The notes beneath the pieces were generated by a model that saw only the letters and a program-made list of their open reading frames with translations, searched no databases and had not been told where the DNA came from. The translations under genes were made by a program, and so were the position numbers. From positions 1 through 20,455 of the forward strand of contig CAAGJW010000106.1 of the NCBI GenBank assembly GCA_900770215.1: DNA of 20,455 bases, given 5' to 3'. The stretch is from Bacteroidales bacterium (lineage in GTDB: Bacteria; Bacteroidota; Bacteroidia; Bacteroidales; Muribaculaceae). Positions 5,608 to 13,564 of this stretch are shown here, piece after piece; position 1 is the stretch's first letter; every line of letters begins with the position of its first letter.

Positions 5608-6096
5608 ATGAAAACTATAGCAAAAATCGCACTCACCGTGCTCCTGACCGCACTGCTGGGCCTCACGGCCAGCGCGCAAAACGCCACACAACACCAGAAG
5701 AAGACCCGCGAGCAGCTGGCCGAGTCACAAGCACAGTACATCGCCCGCCAGCTGGCTCTCGACGACCAAACGGCCGCCCAGTTTGTCACCACCTACTGCA
5801 ATGCCCAGAAGGAGCTGTGGACCATAAAACCACACATGAGGGGCAAGGGGAAATGCACAACCGAGGCCGATGCCCAGCAGTCTATCAACGACCGCTTTGA
5901 GCGCAGCCAGAAGATACTGGCCCTGCGCGAGAAATACTACAAGCAGTACAGCCGCTTCCTCACCCAGAAGCAGATAGAACGCGTCTACCAGCTCGAGCGC
6001 GGCATGATGAAGCGCCTGGGCCAGAAGCGAGGCCAACGCGGTCGCGCAGGCCGCCGAGGCAACCGCACTTTCACAGTGCAAGGCAGCTCCAAGTAG
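5608..6096 (+). CDS. Spy/CpxP-like periplasmic protein
   Basis: The 162-residue protein has a clear signal peptide (ALTVLLTALLGLTASAQ, cleavage after about residue 22). A helical region with repeated Glu/Gln/Arg follows, with RQLALDDQTAAQF (47-59) and KYYKQYSRFLTQKQIERVYQ (109-128), the pattern of Spy/CpxP-like or DUF4890-type proteins. The C-terminal tail (139-156) is very rich in Arg and Gly. In enterobacteria Spy and CpxP are envelope-stress chaperones or sensors. Its place as the last gene of the sigma module suggests a similar sensing or effector role here, by inference. It lies 23 bp after the membrane protein. Confidence 0.75.
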   Translation: MKTIAKIALTVLLTALLGLTASAQNATQHQKKTREQLAESQAQYIARQLALDDQTAAQFVTTYCNAQKELWTIKPHMRGKGKCTTEADAQQSINDRFERSQKILALREKYYKQYSRFLTQKQIERVYQLERGMMKRLGQKRGQRGRAGRRGNRTFTVQGSSK

Positions 6097-6128
6097 CCGA
6101 GCCACAGCATTCTCAACACCAACAACAC

Positions 6129-6171
6129 ATTACACCCCCTGCCGCTCTTGTTGAGCGGCAGGGGGTGTAAT
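6129..6171. terminator. Bidirectional terminator between convergent operons
   Basis: A perfect 19-bp stem (6129-6147 with 6153-6171) has the loop TTGTT. It contains the GC-rich core CCCCCTGCCGCTC and is followed rightward by an AT-rich tail (ATTATCGTT). It sits between the end of the sigma module (6096) and the end of the leftward operon (6191), so it can stop transcription from both sides. Confidence 0.92.
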
Positions 6172-6190
6172 ATTATCGTTGCAGTTTGGG

Positions 6191-6961
6191 CTACTTGAAG
6201 TAGTAGCGGCCCTTGGCCTGGGTGGCATGGCCGTACTGGATGGCCCGGGCCGGACAGCGGTGCAGGCAGCTCTCGCACATGGTGCAGCGGCCGTGCCACT
6301 GGGGCTCGCCCTGGGCGTTGAGCGTGATGTTGCTCAAGGGGCAATTCTTCACACAGGCCCCGCAATGGGTGCAGCGGCCAGGCTCGACGTGAAACTTCTT
6401 GTCGCTCATGGCGTGGCGCTTGAACCACGGGTAGACCACGCGGGTCTTGAGCCAGGCCCACGAGCCTTGGCACACGTCGGTGGTGACGCGGCCCTCGGCA
6501 ATGCTCTGCGCCACCTCGGCAATACGCCCCTCGGCGGCGTGCAGCTTGGCGTCGCGCACCAGGTCGGGGTCAACGTCGAAGCCGCGCATGTTGACGTAGG
6601 TATTGGGCATCTGCACGCTGTAGGCCGCCTGCAGCACCAGCTGCCGGCGGGCGAGCAAGCGACGCATCATGTCGACGAGCAGGCCCACATCGTCGCCGCA
6701 AGTGGTGACCATGTACACAAAGTTGCGCTCGCTGCGGTAGCCCTGCAAGTCAAGACGGGCAATGAAATCGTCGACCACAGGAGGCACACCCCAGCTGTAG
6801 GTGGGAAAGACGAAGCCCACGCGCTCGCCGGGCTTCAGCTCATAGCTGGTGTTGCCGTCGACCAGGGCGGCGCCCATGGGCACAAGGCGATCGTTGAGCT
6901 GGGTGCCCAGCTCACGGGCCACATGGCCGCTATTGCCTGTGCCGGTAAAATAAAAAATCAT
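6191..6961 (-). CDS. EFR1-family flavodoxin-ferredoxin fusion
   Basis: The 256-residue protein starts with a flavodoxin-like domain with the FMN-loop motif FTGTGNSGHVA (5-15) and TYSWGVPPVVDDF (54-66). It ends with two 4Fe-4S clusters: C197, C200, C203, C207 (CTHCGACVKNC) and C226, C229, C232, C236 (CTMCESCLHRC). This is the EFR1 family arrangement, a cytoplasmic electron-transfer protein whose partners are unknown here. It is the last gene of the operon, 36 bp after the DUF2027-Smr gene and just before the shared terminator. Confidence 0.93.
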   Translation of the reverse strand: MIFYFTGTGNSGHVARELGTQLNDRLVPMGAALVDGNTSYELKPGERVGFVFPTYSWGVPPVVDDFIARLDLQGYRSERNFVYMVTTCGDDVGLLVDMMRRLLARRQLVLQAAYSVQMPNTYVNMRGFDVDPDLVRDAKLHAAEGRIAEVAQSIAEGRVTTDVCQGSWAWLKTRVVYPWFKRHAMSDKKFHVEPGRCTHCGACVKNCPLSNITLNAQGEPQWHGRCTMCESCLHRCPARAIQYGHATQAKGRYYFK

Positions 6962-6997
6962 AATCTATAGAAAATTAAGCTCCACGTGCACCCTGCC

Positions 6998-8083
6998 CTA
7001 TCGGTGTATCGTGACTTGTGTGGCCCCGAAGCCGTACTCCTGGAAACTGGCATCCTGGGCAGTGCAGTGCGGCCACTTGCGCTTGAGCTCGTCGAGGATG
7101 GCATGGCGCAGCACGCCCTCGCCCTTGCCGTGGATAAACACAATCTTCTGCCCGGGCTGGTTCTGGTGGGCACGCATCACCTCGCGAAACTTGTCGAGCT
7201 GGTAGTTGAGCATGTCGGCACTCGAGAGGCCGTTGAGGTTGTCGAGCAGCTCGGCAATGTGCAGGTCTTGCACAATGATGTCGCTCTTCTTTTGCTCGTG
7301 GCGCTGCACCTGGCGCGAGCGGGGGCGGTCGTCGCCGTCGGCACCACGCTTCTGGCGCATGGCACGCTCAAGGGCGCTGCTGTCGATGCGCAAGGGGCGG
7401 GCAGGCATGTCGTTGCGCGTGATGTCGAGCTGGATGACCGGGTCGTCGAAGTACTCGGTGGCGTGGAAGCTGTGCAGCTTGTAGAACTTGGTGGCATCGA
7501 CACGCAGCTCCACCAGGGCAGGGTTTTTCAGCTTGAAGTCCTTGCCCTGCTTGAAGGCGATATACTCGAGCGCCACGTGTTCGAGGTCGTTGAGGTCGTT
7601 GTAGCCAAACTCGTCGAGGTCGACCTGCATGTTGGGCTCGACCAGGCCCGTGTAGCGCGTGTGCCACGAGTCGTCGCTGTCGGCACGGCTCATGTAGGCC
7701 ACGCTCAAGTAGTAGTTGCTGTCGTTGACCAGCACGCTGTAGAAGGTGGTGGTGTTGAGATGCTTGATTTCGCGGGGCTCAAAGGCCAGCACGATATTGA
7801 GTTTGTTGCCATCCTCGGTCTCGACCACTGGTGCGGCAGGCGCATCGCCACGGGGCCGTGCAGCAGGCACGTCGGGCTCCACGAGCTTGCTCTTGACCTC
7901 GATGGGGCGCTCATAGGCGCTGGGCTTAGCCTTGGCCTGGTCCACAACCACGACCTCGCGGCTGGGCACAGGGCGCTCAAATCCATCCTCGTCTTCCACA
8001 TAGACCGTGCCGCCGTCGACACGGGTCACCGTGCCGCCTCCCACATCGTTGAGAAAGCGCACGATATCGTTTACTTTTACCAT
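6998..8083 (-). CDS. DUF2027 protein with C-terminal Smr domain
   Basis: The 361-residue protein combines the Bacteroidetes DUF2027 region, beginning VKVNDIVRFLNDVGGGTVTR (a KOW/SH3-like small barrel), with a middle beta-rich domain (about 95-235). A C-terminal Smr domain covers about 270-361 (DLHIAELL at 273-280, FIHGKGEGVLR at 316-326, FGATQVTIH). Smr domains of MutS2-type proteins bind or cut nucleic acids. The isolated DUF2027-Smr protein's substrate is not established. The ATG at 8083 is chosen over an upstream TTG at 8107, and it lies 30 bp after the TatD gene. Confidence 0.88.
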   Translation of the reverse strand: MVKVNDIVRFLNDVGGGTVTRVDGGTVYVEDEDGFERPVPSREVVVVDQAKAKPSAYERPIEVKSKLVEPDVPAARPRGDAPAAPVVETEDGNKLNIVLAFEPREIKHLNTTTFYSVLVNDSNYYLSVAYMSRADSDDSWHTRYTGLVEPNMQVDLDEFGYNDLNDLEHVALEYIAFKQGKDFKLKNPALVELRVDATKFYKLHSFHATEYFDDPVIQLDITRNDMPARPLRIDSSALERAMRQKRGADGDDRPRSRQVQRHEQKKSDIIVQDLHIAELLDNLNGLSSADMLNYQLDKFREVMRAHQNQPGQKIVFIHGKGEGVLRHAILDELKRKWPHCTAQDASFQEYGFGATQVTIHR

Positions 8084-8113
8084 ATAAGTGTATATTTTTT
8101 CAATCAATTAAAG

Positions 8114-8926
8114 TCAGTCGTCGCAGGCGGGGCGATGTGCTGAGCCCTCACCGCGGCGATTGAAAAACAAATCGCCAACGCCAGCGTCGGTCACGCGCTC
8201 CACCTCGCCCACGCTCACACCCAGGTGCTGCGCCACGCAGGCTGCCACAAGGGGGATGTTGCAACTCTCGTTGCGCGTGCCGCGCTTGGGCACGGGGGCC
8301 AGATAGGGCGAGTCGGTCTCGAGCAGGATGCGGTCGAGCCCTATCACGGGCAGCAGGGCAGGCACATCGCTCTTCTTGAAAGTGACAATGCCGTTGACGC
8401 CAAAGTAGAAGTCGCCGCGCCGCCGCACCGCCTCGACCTGGGCCACCGTGCCAGTGTAGCTGTGAAACACACCGCGGGGCAACGGCTCACCGAAGTTGTC
8501 GAGCACTGCCAGGCACTCGTCGAGGCCGTTGCGGCAGTGCATGATGAATGGAATGCCAGCCTCCTTGCACCAGTGCAGCTGGGTGTCGAGCGCCTGCATC
8601 TGCTCGTCGCGGCGGGTAGCGTCCCAGTACAGGTCGATGCCTATCTCGCCCACCGCCACATAGCGGCCCTTGCCAGCAAGCAGCTCGCGGTGCATCGCAT
8701 CGAGCTCAAGCTCATAGTCGGGGCCTATCTCCTCGGGGTGCAGCCCTATGGTCATCGACACATAGCCGGGCCAGCGCTCATGCATGGCAGCAAGGCGCGG
8801 CAGGCTTGCCATGTTCTCGTTGGGCAGTATCACGTGGCTCACGCCGGCCTCCTGGGCGCGGCACACCACCTGGTCGCGGTCGGCGTCAAAGTCGGCGCTG
8901 TAGATGTGCGAGTGGCTGTCGATCAT
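8114..8926 (-). CDS. TatD-family metal-dependent hydrolase (DNase)
   Basis: The 270-residue protein is a normal-length TatD/YcfH amidohydrolase. Metal ligands are visible: H5 and H7 in DSHSHIY, GLHP (61-64, with H63), E94 in GEIGID, H130 in FIMH, H155 in FHSYTG, and D205 in ETDSPYL. TatD-family enzymes act as 3'-5' exonucleases or D-aminoacyl-type deacylases depending on the member; the exact substrate here is unknown. It starts 6 bp after the prenyl synthase stop codon, so the two are translated from one message. Confidence 0.94.
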   Translation of the reverse strand: MIDSHSHIYSADFDADRDQVVCRAQEAGVSHVILPNENMASLPRLAAMHERWPGYVSMTIGLHPEEIGPDYELELDAMHRELLAGKGRYVAVGEIGIDLYWDATRRDEQMQALDTQLHWCKEAGIPFIMHCRNGLDECLAVLDNFGEPLPRGVFHSYTGTVAQVEAVRRRGDFYFGVNGIVTFKKSDVPALLPVIGLDRILLETDSPYLAPVPKRGTRNESCNIPLVAACVAQHLGVSVGEVERVTDAGVGDLFFNRRGEGSAHRPACDD

Positions 8927-8932
8927 CGTCGT

Positions 8933-9907
8933 TTACTTGTCGCGGCCCACCAAGTCTTGAATAAACGCAGTGAATTGCTGCTTGGCCTCGTCGGGCATTT
9001 TCACCTTGTCGAGGGCATCGAGTGCCCTCTGGCTGTAGGCCACAATCTCCTTCTCGGTGAGCTGCTTGAGGCCCATCTGCTCATAGATGGCCGTGACGGC
9101 GGCCACCTTTTCCTGCTTGACGGCAAACTCGTCGTTGAGCCAGCGCCGCAGCTCGGTGAGCTGGTCGTCGCTGGCCATAGCCAGGGCGTTGACCAGCAGG
9201 AAGGTCTTCTTGCCGTTCATGATGTCGCCGCCTATTTCCTTGCCGAAGGTAGCCTCGTCGCCCCACACGTCGAGCAAGTCGTCCTGCAGCTGGAAAGCAA
9301 GGCCCAAGTTGAGACCCACTGTGTAGAGCGTGTCGGCGTCTTGCTCGCCAGCGCCGGCCACGATGGCGCCCAGCTTGCAGGCGCAACCCAGCAGCACCGA
9401 GGTCTTGAGGCGTATCATCTCCATATATTCGTCAACGCTCACATTGGCCAGCAACTCGTAGTCCATGTCAAATTGCTGCCCCTCGCACACCCCGATGGCA
9501 GTGTCGTTGAAGAGGCGCATCACGGCAGGCAGCTTGTCGTCGTCGACGTGGGTCATGTGGCGGGCAGCCATGCTGAGCATGGTGTCGCCGCTCAAGATGG
9601 CGGCGTTGTCGCCCCAGCGGCGGTGCACGGTGGGCATGCCGCGGCGCACGTCGGCCTTGTCCATCACGTCGTCGTGCAGCAGGGTGAAGTTATGATACAG
9701 CTCCAGGCCCACAGCGGGCTCTACAGCCTTGTTCACGTCGCCGCCCATAGCCTCGCAAGCCATGAGCACGAGCACGGGTCTGATGCGCTTACCGCCCATG
9801 CCCATCGTGTAGCGAATGGGTTCATACAGGTTCTCGGGTTGCTTGGGATAGGGAATGGCCAGGATGGCGTCATTCACCAAATTGCGATATTCATTAAAAC
9901 TGAGCAT
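8933..9907 (-). CDS. Trans-polyprenyl diphosphate synthase
   Basis: The 324-residue protein has the aspartate-rich motifs of all-trans prenyl transferases: DDVMD (79-83) and DDLLD (209-213), plus GGKRIRP (38-44) and the Lys-Thr of LKTS (167-170). It condenses isopentenyl diphosphate units in the cytoplasm, supplying isoprenoid precursors. The first motif has two residues between its aspartates, unlike type-II bacterial farnesyl synthases, and Phe74 lies five residues ahead of it. A farnesyl- to geranylgeranyl-length product is plausible, but chain length cannot be settled by eye. It follows the 216-residue lipoprotein by 18 bp. Confidence 0.94.
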   Translation of the reverse strand: MLSFNEYRNLVNDAILAIPYPKQPENLYEPIRYTMGMGGKRIRPVLVLMACEAMGGDVNKAVEPAVGLELYHNFTLLHDDVMDKADVRRGMPTVHRRWGDNAAILSGDTMLSMAARHMTHVDDDKLPAVMRLFNDTAIGVCEGQQFDMDYELLANVSVDEYMEMIRLKTSVLLGCACKLGAIVAGAGEQDADTLYTVGLNLGLAFQLQDDLLDVWGDEATFGKEIGGDIMNGKKTFLLVNALAMASDDQLTELRRWLNDEFAVKQEKVAAVTAIYEQMGLKQLTEKEIVAYSQRALDALDKVKMPDEAKQQFTAFIQDLVGRDK

Positions 9908-9925
9908 GATGTATTATATGTTTTT

Positions 9926-10576
9926 TCAATTTGCCTGATTGTAACTCTTGAGAAACTCGGCCATCTGCTGCGCATTGTAGATGGAGCGCAGGGCCTCGAC
10001 CTGCTTGTCGATCAAGCCGAGGTCGGCATCGGGGGCATTGCGGTCGTTGCGCAAGGCCTCGCCCAGCTGAGCCGGGGTGCTGCTGGCGGCATACACCCGC
10101 ATCTGGCTAGGCAGCTCGAGATGATCGACAGCCTGTTGCAGCCCGTCGCTCACGGCCCTGATCTGGTCGGGGGTCTTCAAGAGTGCACCCACCTGCACAA
10201 TGAGGGCAATGCGCTCGCGGGCCTGCTGGCGGTTGACCGTGCCGGCAGCCATGCCCCTGACGATGGGCTCGGCCACAACCTGGGCCAGGCGGCGGGGCGG
10301 CAAGGCCAGCACCTTGGCAGCCAGGGTGGCCGTATCGTTGCCTCGGGCCTCCACATTCTGCACAAAGGCGGCAATAAACGCATCGGGGTCGGTCGCGGTG
10401 GCGAGGCCCGCCTCGAGCACACTGTCGGCCACACCAGCGCTGCGGGCATCGCAGTGCCACGCGGCCACAAAGCGGCTGGCAGTGTCGGCGCCCAGCTGCA
10501 GCGACTTCTTGTGCGGGCCGCAAGCGGTGAACAATGCGGCGGCAAGCAGCACCCATGTGCAGGCAACGAGTTTCAT
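9926..10576 (-). CDS. Exported lipoprotein, unknown function
   Basis: The 216-residue protein begins with a lipoprotein signal (WVLLAAALFTAC, lipid-modified Cys at 19), so it is expected in the cell envelope. The mature part is mostly helical with no family I recognise. It has Ala/Asp-rich segments such as ATDPDAFIAAFVQNVEA and VVAEPIVRGMAA. The ATG at 10576 is chosen because it overlaps the TGA of the upstream lipoprotein gene by one base (TGATG); the open frame upstream starts with a GTG. Tight coupling implies the two lipoproteins are made together. Confidence 0.8.
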   Translation of the reverse strand: MKLVACTWVLLAAALFTACGPHKKSLQLGADTASRFVAAWHCDARSAGVADSVLEAGLATATDPDAFIAAFVQNVEARGNDTATLAAKVLALPPRRLAQVVAEPIVRGMAAGTVNRQQARERIALIVQVGALLKTPDQIRAVSDGLQQAVDHLELPSQMRVYAASSTPAQLGEALRNDRNAPDADLGLIDKQVEALRSIYNAQQMAEFLKSYNQAN

Positions 10577-10875
10577 CACTTAAAAATATCTTTGGCCAAA
10601 CGGGGATTACGCTTCTCTATCGTGGCCTGATAGGCGCGGTTGAAGTCGGCCACGGCCAGGGTGTCGCCCATGAGCTCGTAGCGGCTGCGCACAGCGCCCG
10701 CCTTGACGATGCACTGCTGCATGGCAAAGGTGTCGGTGGGGTCGACTTGCAACAACTCGTAGGCTGCCTTCATGGCACGCATCTTGGCGTCGTCGCTGTA
10801 GGGCGACGTTTTCTTGCATCCCGCCATGCCCAACAAGGCGGCGATTGTCACGACAGATAACAACAAATTCCTCAT
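10576..10875 (-). CDS. Small exported lipoprotein, unknown function
   Basis: The 99-residue protein has a strong lipobox (LLGMAGC, Cys20) and a short mature helical part (YSDDAKMRAMKAAYELLQVD and further). It is the first gene of the six-gene leftward operon and its TGA overlaps the next start by one base. No function is recognised. Its partner lipoprotein and the downstream prenyl synthase suggest an envelope-related role only by position. Confidence 0.8.
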   Translation of the reverse strand: MRNLLLSVVTIAALLGMAGCKKTSPYSDDAKMRAMKAAYELLQVDPTDTFAMQQCIVKAGAVRSRYELMGDTLAVADFNRAYQATIEKRNPRLAKDIFK

Positions 10876-10903
10876 TGCGGTCGGTCATTTTTCAACGTTG
10901 ATA

Positions 10904-10933
10904 CAAAAATAGTGCAAAAAGGCCGCATTGCAA
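10904..10933 (-). promoter_or_regulatory. Promoter of the lipoprotein-prenyl synthase operon
   Basis: On the minus strand TTG (10933 to 10931), a 19-bp spacer and TATTTTTG (10911 to 10904) match the Bacteroidetes consensus closely. The first ATG is at 10875, leaving a leader of about 20-25 bases. This gives the operon 10875 to 6191 one clear start. Confidence 0.8.
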
Positions 10934-10988
10934 AATGAAACGGGCGGGGTTCACACTTTTTTCACACCATCGCGAACGCTCTCGTTTT

Positions 10989-12221
10989 TCACTTCAGGAA
11001 GAGGCAGGCGTCGCCGTAGCTCAAGAAGCGGAAGCCGTGGTCGAGGGCATAGTCGTAGACGGGGCGCCAGTTGTCGTTGCCCACAAAGGCCGACACGAGC
11101 AGCAGCAGCGTGCTCTGGGGCTGGTGAAAATTGGTGATCATGCCGTCGATGATGCGGTACTTGAATCCAGGGGCAATCATGAGCTGCGTGCTGCCCATGT
11201 AGGACTGGGCATGATGGCGGTCGAGATAGTCGACGATGTTGCGCAGCGCCTGCCGGGTCGGGATCTCGCACGGGGTGTCGTAGGGCATCCACTGTGTCAC
11301 AGTGAGCTGCTCCTCGTCGGCATCGGGGTGAGTCTCGAGCACCTGCCCTATGTAGTAGAGACTCTCGAGGGTGCGCACACTGGTCGTGCCCACTGCCACA
11401 ACGGGGCCCTGAGCATTGATGAGGTCGACGAGCAGGCTGCGCTGCACCGAGATAAACTCGTAGTGCATCTCGTGGCCGCCTATGTTCTCGCTCTTGACTG
11501 GCTGGAAGGTGCCTGCGCCCACGTGCAGCGTGAGCTCACGGCGCGCGATGCCGCGGCGGTCGCACTCGGCAAGTACCTCGCTGGTGAAGTGCAGGCCGGC
11601 CGTGGGGGCGGCCACACTGCCGTCGATGTGGCTGTACACCGTCTGGTAGTCGGTGGCGTCGCTCTGCTCGGTCTTACGGTTCAAGTAGGGCGGTATGGGT
11701 ATCTCGCCTATGGCGTCGAGCAGTGAGGCAAAGGTCACCTGGTCGCCGTCCCAGGCAAAGGCGATCTCCCACGAGTTGCCGCGTCGCTCGCCGCGGGTGG
11801 CTGTGAGCGTGAGCTGGTGGCCGTCGACCTCTACCACCTGCGAGAGCGGGCCCTGCTTCCAGCGCTTGCTGTTGCCCACCAGGCACAGCCAGGTGCAAGC
11901 GCCGGTGGTCTGGAATATCTGCTCATAGTCGCGAGGCAACACTGGCTCGAGGCAGAAGATCTCGATAGTGGAGCCGGTGTCCTTATGGAAACGCAGGCGG
12001 GCATTGATGACGCGCGTGTTGTTGTAGACGAGCATCGTGCCTTGAGGCAGCAATGCCGGCACCTCGTAGAAGCGGTGCTCGCTGATGCCCTGTGCAGGCG
12101 TGAACTCCAGCAGCTTGCACTGCTCCCGCTCGTGCAGGGGGTGCTTGGCGATGCGCTCGTCGGGCAGGGGATAGTTGTAGTCGGTTATCTTTAAGTTTTG
12201 TACTTTTTCTTTCAGTGTCAT
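10989..12221 (-). CDS. queA: S-adenosylmethionine:tRNA ribosyltransferase-isomerase
   Basis: The 410-residue protein makes epoxyqueuosine from preQ1 in tRNA using S-adenosylmethionine, the penultimate step of queuosine formation. Family motifs are present: YNYPLPDERIAKHPLHER near the N-terminus, YNNTRVINARL, SVAAPTAGLHFTSEVL, LHVGAGTFQPVKSENI with HEMHYE, AVGTTSVRTLES, and ITNFHQPQSTLLLLVSAFVG. It is longer than the E. coli enzyme (356 residues), as in some Bacteroidetes versions. It follows the DUF4919 gene by 44 bp and is the last gene of the Rel cluster. No strong terminator hairpin follows. Confidence 0.96.
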   Translation of the reverse strand: MTLKEKVQNLKITDYNYPLPDERIAKHPLHEREQCKLLEFTPAQGISEHRFYEVPALLPQGTMLVYNNTRVINARLRFHKDTGSTIEIFCLEPVLPRDYEQIFQTTGACTWLCLVGNSKRWKQGPLSQVVEVDGHQLTLTATRGERRGNSWEIAFAWDGDQVTFASLLDAIGEIPIPPYLNRKTEQSDATDYQTVYSHIDGSVAAPTAGLHFTSEVLAECDRRGIARRELTLHVGAGTFQPVKSENIGGHEMHYEFISVQRSLLVDLINAQGPVVAVGTTSVRTLESLYYIGQVLETHPDADEEQLTVTQWMPYDTPCEIPTRQALRNIVDYLDRHHAQSYMGSTQLMIAPGFKYRIIDGMITNFHQPQSTLLLLVSAFVGNDNWRPVYDYALDHGFRFLSYGDACLFLK

Positions 12222-12265
12222 AATTCAAATAAAAACATTAAATCCTGGCAGCGCGAGCGGGGCCA

Positions 12266-12976
12266 CTAATTGTCATAGCCCTTGCGCTTGGCCTCTTGCA
12301 GCATGTGGCTGATGTCGAAGTAGAAGCCTTTCACCTTGCTGCCCTCCTTGGGCTCGACGGTGATGTAGTCGAGGCAGCCGTCCACCTCCTGGTGGTTGGT
12401 AGCCACAAAGCCCAGGAAGTTGACGATGTTGTACTCGTGGGCCGGGCATATCACCACCCAGGGCTCCTCCTTGGTGCCCTTGCCCGAGGAGATGATGGCG
12501 GCGATGAGGCGCTCGAGCTTGTTGCTGCGCACGGCTGCGCTGGCATATTTCTTTTTCTCCTTGAGGATGTAGATGTAGAACTGCATCTGGTCGAAGTCGA
12601 AGATATTGTCATCGAGCGAGAGGCGGGCATACTTCTCGATGCTGTCGCACTCGGCACGCGAGTGAGGCTTCTTGTAGTAGAGCTGCTCCACCTTGTTGCT
12701 GTATTGCGACTCGCGATAGGGGTTGTAGTCCTCCTGAAACATGTAGCCGTAGTAGAGGTTGCGGAAGTCCTCGAGATTCATCGTGGTGTCGGTGTTGCTG
12801 CGATACAGCTTCTCGAGCCGCGGGAAGTAGTAGCGCGACTGGGGGTCCTGGCTCACTTTCTTGACCCGGTCGAAGTCGACCGGCTTGAGCTCGACCTTGC
12901 GCTCGGCCCACAGCACGGGCACCGAGAAAAGAGCAAGCAGCAGGGCGACAAGTGTGTAATTGAAAAATTTGCGCAT
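12266..12976 (-). CDS. DUF4919 exported protein
   Basis: The 236-residue protein has a signal peptide (FNYTLVALLLALFSVPVLWA). The mature sequence matches the DUF4919 pattern seen in Bacteroidetes: VDFDRVKKVSQDPQSRYYFP, LYYGYMFQEDYNPYRES, EPWVVICPAHEYNIVNFLGF. It is probably periplasmic or surface-associated and its function is unknown. Its ATG overlaps the stop codon of the upstream membrane protein by one base (TAATG), so the two are translationally coupled. Confidence 0.85.
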   Translation of the reverse strand: MRKFFNYTLVALLLALFSVPVLWAERKVELKPVDFDRVKKVSQDPQSRYYFPRLEKLYRSNTDTTMNLEDFRNLYYGYMFQEDYNPYRESQYSNKVEQLYYKKPHSRAECDSIEKYARLSLDDNIFDFDQMQFYIYILKEKKKYASAAVRSNKLERLIAAIISSGKGTKEEPWVVICPAHEYNIVNFLGFVATNHQEVDGCLDYITVEPKEGSKVKGFYFDISHMLQEAKRKGYDN

Positions 12977-13485
12977 TATAGATAGTTGTAAACAGTGTTG
13001 AAATAATAGATGATGCCTTCCAAGCAAGTGCCCACCAGGGCGGCGGCCACGATGGCAGGCAGGCACTTGTGGGCGAAGTATTTCACATAGCCCGATTTCA
13101 CCCATGCCCCGGCAGGGGTGCGGCTGTAGGCCATCATGCCGACAAAGGCGCCCAGGATGGTGCCCAGCAAGATGTAGTTGCTGCCCAAGGCCATGCCCAC
13201 CAGGGCGCCGGCCAGGGCCGAGAGGCCGATGTAGAGGTTGCTCGTGTTACGACCGTCGGGCTCGCCCTGGGGCAGCAGGCGGCGCAGCAGCGCCACCACC
13301 AGGGCGGCACCCACCCACAGGGCCGTTTTCCACGTGGGCATGTAGGTGATATACTTGCCTGCGATGAGCAGCAGCAGGGCAGCCACAGCCGGCACTGCAG
13401 CCACCCACCAGGGCTTGATGAGCAACACCACAGCGGCCGCGAGGGCCACTATGGCCAGAATGAGAAGTAGCGTTGACAGAAACAT
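12976..13485 (-). CDS. Small multi-pass membrane protein, unknown function
   Basis: The 169-residue protein has about five hydrophobic segments (roughly 2-22, 26-43, 53-68, 84-118, 143-162). Gly/Ala-rich helices (LSALAGALVGMALGSNY, LGTILGAFVGMMA) loosely recall DUF456-type proteins. No catalytic motif is visible. It lies 79 bp after the PgpH-like gene and overlaps the DUF4919 start by one base, so these two envelope proteins probably act together. Confidence 0.75.
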   Translation of the reverse strand: MFLSTLLLILAIVALAAAVVLLIKPWWVAAVPAVAALLLLIAGKYITYMPTWKTALWVGAALVVALLRRLLPQGEPDGRNTSNLYIGLSALAGALVGMALGSNYILLGTILGAFVGMMAYSRTPAGAWVKSGYVKYFAHKCLPAIVAAALVGTCLEGIIYYFNTVYNYL

Positions 13486-13499
13486 TACATTATAATCAA

Positions 13500-13513
13500 C
13501 ACGCCGAGGCGTG
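13500..13513. terminator. Small hairpin between the PgpH-like and membrane-protein genes
   Basis: CACGC (13500-13504) and GCGTG (13509-13513) form a short perfect stem with a four-base loop in the 79-bp gap. On the minus strand TTGATTATAATG follows. It may be a weak intercistronic terminator or a processing site. Confidence 0.3.
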
Positions 13514-13564
13514 ATTTATTGTTGTCGTTAATATTCGTTAGCACACAGTCTCTCCTCAGCTGTT

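Noticed and set aside
6179..6970. A 263-codon rightward open frame opposite the EFR1 gene
   Set aside because: It starts after the terminator stem, has no promoter, and mirrors a gene with two perfect 4Fe-4S motifs.
8225..10630. An 801-codon rightward open frame opposite the TatD, prenyl synthase and lipoprotein genes
   Set aside because: The minus-strand genes here have clear family motifs. The opposite frame is open because GC-rich codon use avoids TTA, CTA and TCA, and its translation (His/Val/Leu/Ala-rich) has no domain signs.
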